Assembly: GCA_022818135.1 (NCBI GenBank)
Contig: JAFMSR010000002.1
Location: 53,369,594-53,433,593 of the forward strand
Origin: Saxidomus purpurata
Lineage: Eukaryota; Mollusca; Bivalvia; Venerida; Veneridae
DNA: 64,000 bases
Direction of reading: 5' to 3'
Under the pieces are notes generated by a model. It was not told the DNA's origin and made no database searches. It saw only the letters and a list, made by a program, of their open reading frames with translations. A program made the translations under genes and the position numbers. Positions 29,101-42,500 of this stretch are shown one piece after another (the first letter of the stretch is position 1; the number at the start of each line of letters is the position of its first letter).

Positions 29101-32100
29101 GCACCCATCGGCAGGGCTAGACTTGATGAATCCTGATTCGCAAGTGCAATCTGTACCGCTAGTACAGTCGCCAGGGTAGCAAGGCCGTTTGTAAGAGCAG
29201 GTTACTGAATGTATAAAGAATCATTATGATATATCATAAAATGTGTGAAAATATAGTTGCCCGGCCTTCAAGGAGATATCAAGGTAAAATAAGTCATGCA
29301 CAATATTAACTTTACTAGATGCTCTGTCTTGTACTTTAGTGTATAAACTCCAGAGTTTATCTAAACAGTAAGCAAACAGAGAATGAACGACTTTTTCAAA
29401 CATGCCCGTATGTTTTAACTGAACAATTTGTATTTTAGATCAAAAGTCTAACTGAATTTTTTTTTCAAATCATACTCAAAATTTAACTGAACAATGCACT
29501 CAACATTTTACACTGAAGAAGGCTTCTCTGTTCAAATGTTATTTGAGTATAACTGAACAGTCCTGACGAGAACTCTATTCAATATACTCAGTCTAAAAGT
29601 TTCCTGACAATTATGAAATATTCTTAGTTTCTTCTTATTTTAAAAGAGTGATGGCTCTTTGGTCTGCGATCATCCAGATGAAAAGCTGATAGATTATGCC
29701 CAGTATGTTTCTACTTCAAATCTACCTATAGCCTGATCAGAAGCAATATAGTTTGGAAATTATCTATGTTTTAAAACAAGAAAAATAGGTCTCGAGAAAG
29801 CTGCAAGAAAGATGTAAATCAATTAAAAATACACATTCATATAAAATGTGTAATTTATATTTCTATGTAATTTTCAGGAGATATTTAATGTTTTAAAACA
29901 TATATACAGAACTGTCTTTAATATTTATGAGCTATAACAGAAACTTACATGCAGCGCAGAATTGTCCAGCAGACCAACTTGGACAATCGCAGACGTTTGG
30001 CTTTGTACATTTTCCATTATTTTTGCACGACGGTCGACAAATTGCTGAAAGTTAAAAAGAAAACAGAACACTTTATTTTCATGCATACAAATAAAAAAAC
30101 AAGCAAAATAGTAAAAACACTTACATTAAACTCGTATATAACGAACACCTTTGAACCATTTAAATATGTTTCTTATATCCAAAATATGGTATCCATATAT
30201 AGATATAAAGAAGAAGAAAACTCGGGCCCAGATAATGTGCTACTTATATCCGGAAGTTCGCTAAATCCGGAGTCCTTACCTAATTTCCAGACAACTGGCC
30301 GCGGCCTATACGTATAAAAAAATGAATTTTCGTAGATGCAGTCTATGCGACGAAACGGCCTATATAACATTTTTATTTTTGAAATTGGTACTTTCAAGCT
30401 GCCTATATGACAGTTCTATTTTGTGAAATTGGTACTTTTAGTGCAAAGAGTGAGAAATTTAGGATTATAGGCAGTTTGAAAGCAGTTCATCAATACTTTT
30501 GCAAACCATTTAGCCTTAATGGGTCAATTAACTACCGTATACTACCGTTTATTAGCAGATGAGCGGCAGTGATTTGTCATACAAAAAGGCGTGACTCGTT
30601 TTAAACGCCTGGATATATGTTGACCATATTCCCGGCCAATATACCGGAGCGGCCTATACGTTCATTTTTTTCTAAAATCGTAAAATATAGGGGTGCGGCC
30701 AATACAGTGAAGTGGCCTATTGTCCGGAAATTACGGTATATACGCAGTTTACTGTTTACACAATAACTGTATATTCTTTATGTATGGACAATTGCGGTAA
30801 TTTGATCTGTCCTTTTCCCCACTACTTCTATATCTTGACCGACAGAGAAACGAAAAGTATATATCTATATCTAAAATCGATGCAAGCGATCAGAGAATGA
30901 CGTTCAAATAAGAGAGCATAGATCAATAATAGCACAATGGTGATTCTGGTAACATGGTGGACGAAAGATCTACATTATTTGTATAATTTCTCATTATCAT
31001 TTCATTTTAGCTAAATTAATCACCGTTCTGAAACTTTCTAAAAATCTGTGTTGGTACAGCGTAAGTTTCTACAAACTACAAAAAGACAATTCAGACTACA
31101 AGATATAGAAAATGGATCGGTAGGTGTTACCGGAAGCTACATCATTTAAGCTACAACTTTAAACTTACGAATGTTACAATTATGGTCTCCATTATGTGTC
31201 CATCCAGTAATGCATTGGGATTGGTAATAGTAAGTTGTTCTCCAGTAGGATCGCCAGTATGAACATCCCCTGTAGATGTTAAAGTAAATTATATGAAGCT
31301 GGAAATCAGTATAATCATACAAATACTGACTTTTCAGCTGGTTAATATGAGACTAAAATACGTGCAACAGTTTTTAGTAAACAGTGCTAGTCTCAGAGCC
31401 ATTTTGCAACATTGATGTAGCGAAGAGACGTTGTGCAACGATGGTGAAGCGAAAAGTGCCAGCGCAAAATTGATGTAGCTAAAAATGCTTGTCTAAGAGA
31501 CAACGTGCAACAATAGTGTAGCAAAAAGTGCTGGTATAAGAGACGTTGTACAACAGTGGTGTAGCGAAAAGTGATTGTCTTAGAGACGTTGTGCAACACT
31601 GGTGTAGAAAAAAGTGCTAGTCTCTCTTGGGGTGGCGCGATGGTCCAGTGGTTACGCTCTAGACTACCAATCCGTAGCTCCCCGATTCTAATACCGGCCG
31701 GGGCACAGGAAATTTCAGAGGCGCTTTTCATAGTTTTTCAACGATCTAGAGATGAACTGGTTTGAGCCCTAGAGATAGTATCGCGTGTATAGGTGATATA
31801 CACCAGGCATGTAAAATAACTTAGGGGTCTACTCGTAAAAGAGTTAGGGTCTGGTACCCGGATACTTTTGTATCTGCATCTGTTTCTTCAACCTCTTTTA
31901 TCTGAGAAAAACTATAAACAACCTAAATGAAACACACGCTAGTCCAAGAGACATTGTGCATAAGTGTCAATGCAAACATTGCTAGTCTAAGTGACGCTGT
32001 GCATCAGTGGTGAAGTGAAAAGTTGTGTAGCAAAAACGTAGGGAGGTCCTTGCTCGGCAGTGGTAATTGGTATGTACTAGCGAAAATTGCGTTGTTCAAA

Positions 32101-35100
32101 AATGGTGTGGCGAAAGGAGACATTGTGCAGCAGTGGTGTAGCGAGAAATGCTAGTCAAAGATTCGTTGTGTAGCATTGGTGTAGCAAAAGACGTTGTGCA
32201 ACAGTGATGTAGCAATGAGTGGTCGTCTAAAGACAGTTGCGATTTGCTAATTCTGAATTGAGAATTGATTCTTGAAGCACTTCTGAAACATTCGATAAAG
32301 CCTTTTTAGCTACGTGATCAGAAATATGGCGCCCAGCAGCGTGATCCCCGCGTGTGGAAACGCAATTGGGTGCATATTTTTTCATGTTATGTCATTGATA
32401 CTAACATTTTATCACTATTGCTGTTACCTTTAAAAATGGTTTTGGACTAACTGCTTATTCCGAAAAAAGAATCTTCGATTTTGAATCTGAAGCATTCGAT
32501 AAAGCCTTTTTACTTCTCAGAAATAATTCCTTTAATTCCAGAAGACGGGTGCGGTTTGGTAGTTCTGAATTGGGAATTGATTCATAGAAGCACTTTGAAG
32601 CGTTCGATTTAGCCTTTTTATAATTCGGAATTAATTCCATTAATTCCGGATTTAAAGCAAACTTGCTGTAGCTACGTGATCAGAAATATGATGCCCAGCA
32701 GCATTTTATCACTAGTAATCTTTAAAAATGATTTTGGACTAACTGCTTATTCCGAAAAAAAAATCGTTCGATTTTGAAACTGATTCACAAACACCGTCCA
32801 AATCGTACCCGTCTTAATTAAAGCGGTGTAGCAAAAAGCGAAGTTGTGCAACAGTGGTGTAGTTAAAAGCGCTTGTCTAAGAAACGTAATGCAGTGTTGT
32901 AGCGAAAAGTGCTAGTTTCAGAGTCATTGTGCAACAGAAGTATAGCGAAAACTGATCGTCTAAGAGACGTTGTGCAACATTGGTGTAGCGAAAAGTTCTA
33001 GTCTAAGAGACATAGTGCAGCAGTGATGTAGCGAGAAGTGCTAGTAACAGAGTCGTTGTGCAAAAGTGGTGTAGCAAAAAAAGACTTTGTGTAGTGAAAA
33101 ACGCTAGTCTAAGAGACGATGCATAACAGTGATGTAGCGAAAAGTGCTTGTTTCAGAGTCGTGATGTAACAGTTGTGTAGCAAAAAAGGGCAATTCTGAA
33201 ATGTTGTGTAGTGCTTGTTGCAGAGAAGTTGTGCAACATTGGTGTAGTGAAAAGTGCTAGATTAAGAGTCGTTGTGCAACAGTGGTGTAGCGAAACGTGC
33301 TAGTTTCAGAGACGTCGTGCAACATTGGTGTAGTGAAAAAAAATCTTGTTTAAAGTGTTGTGCAACATTGGTGTAGTGAAAAAAAATCTTGTTTAAAAGT
33401 GTTGTGCAACATTGGTGTAGCAGAAAAAGACGTTGTTACAGTGGTGTAACAAAAAGTGATCGTCTAAAAGTCTTTGTGCAACAGTGGTTTAGTGAAAAGT
33501 GCTAGTCTTAGAGACGTGGTGCAACAGTGATGTAGCAAAAAGAGTCGCAGTGCAACAGTGAAGTAGCGAACAGTGCTAGCCGAAGAGACGCTGTGCAACA
33601 GTGAAGTAGCGAACAGTACTAGCCGAAGAGACGTTTTGCAACAGTTATGTAGCAAAATATACAAGTCTTAGAGACTTTGTCAACAGTGGTGTAACGGAAA
33701 GTGCTAGTTAAGATATGTTGTGTAAATGTGGAGTAGAAAAAATGATTGAGGATCTTGCGAGGCAGTGGTGCATCGAAAAGTTTTAGGTCTGTATTACGAA
33801 CACTGGTTTATCGATAAGTGCTAATATACAATGTTTACAGATCTGTTGATATATGGAAGTAAAAAGCGACAATGATGTAGTGAAAATCATGAAGTGATCT
33901 TGTCAAGTTATTTATAAGTCTAAAGTTGTTCTTCAGTTGTACTTACCACCACCAATACCAACAAGCGCAGTGTCTTGTCTCGTTTCTTCTACTTCGTCTT
34001 ACGTTTTGAAAATGCCTGAAATACACAGCAGTATACAATTTTATCAAACATTAAACATAAGCCCACCATATCCTCTCAAACATCATCAATTTGTAAGTGA
34101 TATTTTTTTGTGTGTGGATAAAGCAACGAATATCGGTATGCAATAAGTACTATATTTGTATTTAGTAATCATTCTTTCATTTAAAAATAATAAAATTGAA
34201 ATATTTGCGACCCATTTTATGAAAGGAATCCACTGTGTTAATTGACAGATGCATGGGGTATAGACTCGCAACATAATCTAATACTGGTCCCATGTTGTAC
34301 GGAACATATAAATCTGTATAAATGCATCTGTGTGTTAACTACTTTGAGAATTAAGAGTTTGAAGTGACATCGCTTTACTGTAACAAAATTGTACGTTTAT
34401 GACAATGGTCGTCTAAAAGAAGTTTGTGTAAAATAGATATTTCCTTAAAGTTTGAATTAGTTAAGTGGGGAGTTCGCAAAAAAAATAAATCATGGCAAAA
34501 AGTGCCAAGTTTACAACTTACAATATGTATATTGCTACTTTAAGATTAAGTATCTCTTCTATCAAGGTGACATCACTTGTTGTATCTTGTCTACGTCATA
34601 GCCATTCACATTCTACTATGTTTTTAAATTTGCATACATAACATTGATCAACCAACAACTCGACCATAAATTTTATAGATATAATTGCGGGCCGCAGTAG
34701 CGGCCCGCTATATTTAATACATGGTGAGTAAAAGATGCATGGAGACTTAAGCAATAGATCGAACTTATGCGTCTCTCTTCATTATAAAATTGAGGTACTT
34801 CTGAGATGAAAACTGTAGACACAGTCAATTTTTTTGGAAAAGCACGAGTTGTCGTTTGTAATTGAGTTGTCGTTCGTTTCATATAGAGGGCGCAATCTAC
34901 GCTAATAAAAGTAGAAAAAAGCGCTTTTCACGTTTTAGGCGCAATCTACGCTGAGAAAAATGTATATATGATTGCTTTTTCCACTTACACAGCTTTGACA
35001 TTATAGAAACGAAGTGCAGTCGACTGAATAGTCTTCGATGGCCTTTTTAAATATATATAATATTATCTTAATTCATTTTTTCCCTTCCGTTACAAGTCTC

Positions 35101-36562
35101 TCTCCGTGGTGTAATGGGCTACGACGTTAGCAACTACACTTTTGTGTTAGTGTACTTTAACGAATCCACGAGTTCGAATCCCATCAATACCCAATTTTAA
35201 AAAAAAAGTCTGCTGTTTTAATCATCATTTTTAGCTTTTTAACCATTTTAGAATATTTTACGGCAAATAATCATAAAAATCTTCATTCATGTCAAATTAA
35301 TAAGGATAATGGTAATGAAAAATTGAGACATACCAGGAACGGTCTTTAGAGCATTCCTGGACATACTTTATAAATATCATTTGATAACAGTAAAGTTTCG
35401 ATACTACAGGTCAGTCAGTAGATTTGGTGTCGTGTCAGGTTTTGCTTGTTATTGTCTAGCGTTTGTTCAAATCATGCTGATCTAGCCCGGTCACTAGCTT
35501 TTACATAGACTTATGTAGGAAAACATTAAACTTCGTGTCTAAAAGTGCCATGTTTAGAGCTTACATATTTGGTGTGTAGCAATGTGTAGTGAACCACTAC
35601 CAAGTTTGTTCAAATCGCGCCCCTGGGATATAATTGACTCCACCCTGGGGCCATTTCTTTTGACAAAGACTAATATGGAAAAAGCTTTTTTAAGATCTTC
35701 TTTATTTAATCTGCTTGGCTCTTCTGTAAATCATTGCGTAGTGGTCCTTTACCAAGTTTGATCAAATTATGCATCCATGACGCCAATATGGTTTTACAAA
35801 GTCAAAACTATAATGCTCTAAAACAGGAAAACAATTTGCCCTGAGATCCTCAAACTTGATGGGGAAGTTGGTCTTGACCTGTAGATGACCCCTTGTGACT
35901 TTGATGTTACTGGGTCAAAAGTCAAGGTCAAACCTTTTATGCTAAATAACTGGAGAAACATTGGGCCTATGATCCTTACACTTGATAGAATGGTTAGTCT
36001 TGACCAGATGATTTTGGGATCACTGGGTCAAAAGTCAAACCAATTTTGTTCAGTAACTTTAGCAAGGTAAGGTGAGCGGTATAGAACAATCATGGCCGTC
36101 TTGTTAATTTTTTCATTTCGGCTAAACAATGCACTGGTATTGCGGATAGAAATAGCATGTGATACAAAAATATCGTGTATTCTAGTATTATATTGTTTAT
36201 TCTAGCATTGTTTTGTGTATGCTAGTACTATTTCGTGTATTATAGCATTATATCGTGTATTCTAGTATTACATCATGTATTCAAGTATAATATCTTGTAT
36301 TCTAGTATTATATTGTGTATTCTAGTATTATAAGCGACAAGCTGATTTTGCTTCACTTTGGACCCTCCAGTAGCAAGTGAATGAAGTAATGACATGCAGT
36401 ATTAATAAGTCCCCTACCCGACAAAACCTTTATCCGAAATGGATGCTAGAAAGTGCTATATAATAAGTTTTAATCCAAAGTGCAATATTGAACTTTATAC
36501 TAGATAACTGAGTCTTTGTGTAAACATTTGTGTAAAATGATTTCAAACTATAAAAAAATAAA

Positions 36563-36593
<31 letters not shown>

Positions 36594-39500
36594 TCTTTAT
36601 ATTTAGGAGGTGGCTCATTACGACAACACATATATTAAGTGCAATCCATTGATACGTGGTAAATCTTATTTACAATGAGGCTTTCTTAAACATTTTTCAA
36701 AAAAAAGTTCAAAACAACGTTAAAGCAACACAATATGAATAAAACTATCGTACGAAGCATACTAGTATACAGATTACATAGAAAATGTAGCCTGAAACGA
36801 TGACATACATAAAAGATCATATTTCACTTTCAATATAAAGGTGGGAAAAAGACCTTTAAGCAGAAACGCCTTATGCCAACATGTGTTTAGTTACAAATTT
36901 CCATACTTGAACAAAATGTCTTCTTGAGATAATTTTTGTAAGGTTTTTTGTGTGTGATATCCGTCCTGGATTTTCACCGTAATTCATAGTTTGTATTATT
37001 TGAGAATATAATGAGATCTTTGATATATTATGAAGATGTCAAATTATGAAGGGCTTTATAAAGTATTAAACGAGTAAACTATTTGCATCTGCTGGGAAAT
37101 GAAAGCCATTTAAGGTTTTTGAACATCTCTGACGACTGTGTATAATTGTTGGTATTTAAGTATAACTCTCGCTGATCGCTTTTGCAGTTTAGTAATTCTA
37201 TTTACATCGGTCGTGTTAGCTGTGTGCCATGTTAAACACCCATAATCAAATGTACGTGCAATATAGGCGTTATAGAATAGCTGTTTCACCTTTGATGTTA
37301 ATGACACAAAGACCCTAAAATAATGCATCATGACCTTTGATCCCAAAGTGTGACCTTGACTCGGTATTGTTGGAACAAGAGTTAAACACAATCGTTTCGT
37401 CGAAATGAAAATTTGACCAAAGTTTCATGAAAATCCTTCAAGTGGTATAGGAAATATAGTAGCTTGACCTTCGACCCCTAAGTATGACCTTTCCTTTTGG
37501 CATATCGATGAGATTTACATAGTGCTAGTAATTTGACCCAAGTTTCATGAAAATCCTTCAACTTTATAAGTAGGTATAGTCTTATGACCCTTGACCTCTT
37601 AGCCTCATTGCGTCTGATCCATAATGTGACCTTTGCCTTCATCATTTTAATGAAATAATTATTTGACCTAAGTTTCATAAGAATTCTGAAAGTGTTTTGA
37701 CCTCAGGTATGACTTTGAGCCAGCATATTATTAATAAATGGAACATGAGTTCTGCATGACATAAATTGCATGAAAGTTACAGCCCAGGCACAAATTACTG
37801 CTATATAGGCCTGTATAACAGCTTTTGAGCTATAAGTGTGACACTGGCCTTGGTTGGGGTTTGTGTTATGGAAAACACAAGTGAAAAGATGTTTGAAAAC
37901 TTTTACATGCATGTAGAAGTTACAGCCCGTACACAAAATACTGCTATATAACCCCATGTCACAACGGTCAATTTCGCTAGTATGTACAATCTAACTGCAT
38001 TAGCGGTCACCTGTATATAACGTGACCCTGTCTGTAACGGTCAGTCTAAGGTGCGACGGCAGGAAATTACTCTAAATGTAACCTGTTTATAGCGTGACCC
38101 TGTTTAACGCGGTCAGCGGCCACTTATTTTAGTCCGGAACAGATTATAGAACGGCCAGTGACAAAAAAAAACAGCGTGCAAGTATTTCGGCAATTAGCCG
38201 GAAGCATTAAACAGCTGATTGAAGCCGATTGAAAATGTGTGAATAATACATAAATTTCAAAGGATTAGATCAGTTGGGTAAGTTTGTTTGGTTTGCTTGA
38301 TATTTTAGTGATTATCTTGAGCAATGATTGAGCGATGTCGTTTTTATGCATGAGATTTTTTATGAATTTCCGTGATTTTGCGTAAGTTTGATCGAAAACC
38401 ATTCAGGTTTATTGAAACATCATTACGGGTATGAAAATCTATGACAAGGCAGTCTGTATGCCAGTTTTTTCCCAGTATGTCTTCACCTAAACGTAAAGCG
38501 CTTTCGTTAGAAGAACGAGTTTGTGTAATAAAAGCATTTGAATGTGGGAATAGTTCTCGAAAACGTGCTGATCAATTCTGTGTGAGAAGAACACAGATTC
38601 AACAAACCATCAAAAGGAAGGCTGAATATTTGTCTCAGTATGAAATTGAAACGAATTACATTAAAAGCATTAATAAGTGTACCATATAAACTGATATGCC
38701 ATACGTGTAATGTAATAAACTACCGTAACGAGATATTGTCTTATTTTATCAATTTTTTATCATATCCTTGTCAACCTGGATATAGTGGTCACCTGTCTAT
38801 AGTGGTCACTTTCGCCCAGTTCCCTTGCTGACCGATATAGGCAGGTTAGACTAGTAGTAAGACATTTTCCTTGGTATTATTAGAGCTACATGCTATTTTT
38901 CATCCAAAGTGGTCCTTTTCATATGCATCACTACAAACTTCATAGAAAACATATAGGAACGACAAAATCGTTTGACACACTGCAAACAGGCATTTTAATG
39001 GTTAATCAGCCAAGTTAATAACGTTTTACCCAATTTACGGGTATTTAATCTTGGTTAAACTGACAAAAAAGCTTTAAAACCTAGTATAGCGTGTATATCC
39101 ATACTTCATTATCAGGAAGAGTCAATTTTTATAGCGAAATGCAAATTAGTGAATGTTCTTATTCATAAGATAAATGCACTTTATCAAGTATATCTACAAA
39201 ATATTTATAACTGTTGAAATGCAATTTGATATAAAAGGCGACATAGCAAGAATGCATACATGTGTAATGGGAGACTTATGTGAGTTGCAAATTATCTCCC
39301 TTATTGGATAAAGTCCAAAATAACAAACAAACTTACAAGCAGGTTATATCATTTAGAATCATTGGACTTTATCGTTCATTTTTCAAATGAATTTCGAATA
39401 AATTGAAAGCGCTCGATTGTCTAAAGTAGCAGCTTGATGATATAACATCTCAGAACAAGGGGAGTGAACATTGTGTGGACCTGCTTAAAATTTAGACAGT

Positions 39501-42500
39501 TTTGGAAGAATAAGAAGACTCCATTAATTCTTTCACTGAGTAGAGACTTTAGTCACTTGCCTCCCTTTGTCACTGGGTCTTTTCATATGGATTAGAGTTG
39601 GCAGTGAATGTCTTCCTTAGCTATTGAACTCGACGATAACATCTTCACGTCTTAGAGTGTACATTTTAGTATTTCACTCGAAGTTAAGCATTTCAGTATT
39701 GTATGCCTGAACTTAATTTACACATGCCAACATAATCGTCCCACCAGCTCGTTCAGTGATTTGATTGTAAACAATTTGGTTAAAAAAGAAGAATGTTAAT
39801 GTATTTAATGACTGCTCCAAACATGGACTTCCGGAGCAAAATGTTCCGTATATGGCCCCGCTCTAAAGGGTGGCGCGAAAAAAACTAGGTGTCATCATAA
39901 CCGCTAGACTGTACCAGTTTATCAGTTCGTAGTCACTAAAATGCTGGTTACTTGTGCTTCCTGTGGCGGCGGCTGAGTGGCAGCTTTGAACCGTAATTTT
40001 CACACATACGAATTCGTCACATATGTGAAAAATACGTACGAATTCCTGTGAATTCCTCACACATATGTGACAAGTAAGAACGAATATGTCACAAGTAGGT
40101 ATTGTGAAATGTTTGTGACCACTTTTTCACCCCCTCTTACTACCAACGTAAATTTCACAGTCCGTTTATCTTTCGTTTATTTATCTACTGAGGCCATTTA
40201 ATCCAAGAGAGCTCTATTCCAACCGGCATACCTGTGAATGAATAAAAGCTGACAAGAGCAGCCTTGTCCTGGGTTTTATTTTTGTACACAGTAACGGCCC
40301 TTTATATAGTTCGAATACATACTTGATGGTATTGTTAAAGGCACTTTGGTCAGTTAACGAATTTTGCAATTACCGAATTTGAAACCGACGTGAATTATTA
40401 TAACTTATACTGTATATATAGGCCGTACAATTTCTGTGCGGGACCAGTAACAGCAAAGTTATGGCCCTTGACAAAACATGAGAACTGCTAGTACAATTTG
40501 GTATGTCAAGGGCAAATTTCGAATTAAGCACGACTGTCATAATTTACCTAAGGTCAGTTAAATTAATTTATAAACATCTTTTATCCCCTGTGACATTGGC
40601 CTTTGATACAATGACCCATAATTCTACATGGGTCAACTACGCAATATGTTCTATCATCCTGTGAAATATGGGGGTTCTGTCCGACAGATAAAGAACAATA
40701 TGCCGATGGCATAAACTGTTGTTAGGAATGTGTGACGTTTTCGTATGAACAATATTTTTACAGATGTCTTTCTATGTCAAGGTCAACACATTATTTCACT
40801 TTAACAGAAAATATGTTATTGTACCGGTATGGTTGTTGATTATTTCAACAAATAAAAAATGGTTTAGTATCAAACCAGATGTACTCTTGTATTATTAAGC
40901 GTAGCTAAAATATACTGATAAATATCAAACTGAATTTCATTTGAGCTTTGATATATTTTGATAATGCAATATGTCTTATCAAATTTGAAAAATGTAAAGT
41001 AGGAAGGTTGGTTTCAACATGCATGTGGTGGCTGATATCTGCCGTGTCATGTTTTTCACTTACCGGGACGAAAATGCGAAAACACGAAACCTCGAGAGGA
41101 GCTTTTTTTGTCCGGTTTCGAATTTTCGACTTTGCCGGGCACGGCAGATTAAAGGCAAAACACAACGAAAAAATCGCGAAAACACGACTCAATGCGAAAA
41201 GCAGCAAAGGGGGAGCAATATGTTGCAAGGCCGGAGGGGGTATCAAGGCAACGCAAAAAATTCACTATTAAAGCAGAAAATTCCATCTTGTCATTAATCA
41301 CATAAAAATAAGTTTTAGCTGGTGTACTGTGAGTTAAATTATAATGGTTATATCGCAAACAACTTTAAATATTACATGACATTAACATCTTAATGTTAAA
41401 CTATTTTTAATCGTAAATCAATGTTCATTGTCAAATTCATAAGGTTTTCGGCAACCTTTTTAACAGGAAAAAAATGATTAAAATTTATATGTTGACTTCG
41501 GTTTTATATATACATGTACAGAGACATACATATACCATTGCATCACCGGAAAAAGCTCCTTTCGAATACAGTTCCCCGGGGAGCTGTATTCGGTGCACAT
41601 TAACGAATACAGCTCCCTTGGTATAGCGGAGCTGTATTCGAAGCAAAGCATGTGCAAATTCGAATAAAACTCCCTATGTTTGCTCATAAGAATATATTAA
41701 GAGCTATGATCTCTATGTAAAAAATGTCCACAGATAGAAATTAGGAACCTAAATTGCCTAAAAAGCATCTAACACATGTTCAATATACTGCATGTTACAT
41801 TTATTCCGTCCGTCTTTTTGTCCAACCATCTGTCTGTTGTCTTATCCGTCCGTCTGTCAGGCAGTACACACTGATATGTATGAGCTTCATTCCGTCAACA
41901 TATATTTACCTTATGTGCTATCGTCATATGTAAACAAAGAAAGTTTATTGAAAGAAAATAATTCTTCAATATCAGCAAAAAAATAATTTAACTTCACAAG
42001 AACCCCGAATACAGCTCCCGTTTGATTAGGGGAGCCGTATTCATTGAAGCGCCGGGGAGCTGTATTTGTTAATGTGCACCGAATACAGCTCACTGGGGAG
42101 CTGTACTCGAAAAGAGCTGTATCCGGTGTTATGTACCCTGCATAGCGGTGCCGATTATCCGAGGAATTTCATGTCAAAAGGTTTTATTGCTAAGGATGGG
42201 GGTAGAGAGGGGTCTGTTAGAACAGAAGTATATTTATTTTTAAGATATGAAATCAAATATGTTAAATTACAAGACACTTTTTAATCTTTCTGCGTTCGAA
42301 ACATGGCATCGATGGTCGATATTTAATGGGTTTTTTTCAGTCACAAAAACATAATTCTTTTGGTTTATTTCAGTGTTGTATCTTTAATATAATTGTTTTT
42401 TTGGTGCGCTTCTATGTTCCTATATTGATCCTAATTTTTAGTTTACAAAATCTTTTGTTCTAAAAACAAAGTGAAATAAAAGCGCTCTGTTTTTATTTAC

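Larger units (their letters stand above)
31380..33865. repeat. 44-bp minisatellite in gene A intron 2
   Basis: Dozens of diverged units close to 'gcaacagtggtgtagcgaaa' plus 'agtgctagtctaagagacgttgt'. The array is broken by a SINE (31624-31925) and by MITE-related sequence (about 32236-32815). Small frames on the minus strand are by-products. Confidence 0.9.

Noticed and set aside
35108..35195. Functional tRNA gene
   Set aside because: A- and B-box-like sequences are present but the acceptor stem does not pair and the variable region is too long; better seen as a SINE head or pseudogene.
40905..41271. Overlapping open frames of about 110 codons on both strands
   Set aside because: They cross a CG-motif-rich dispersed repeat. 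No recognisable domain and no splice or promoter context.
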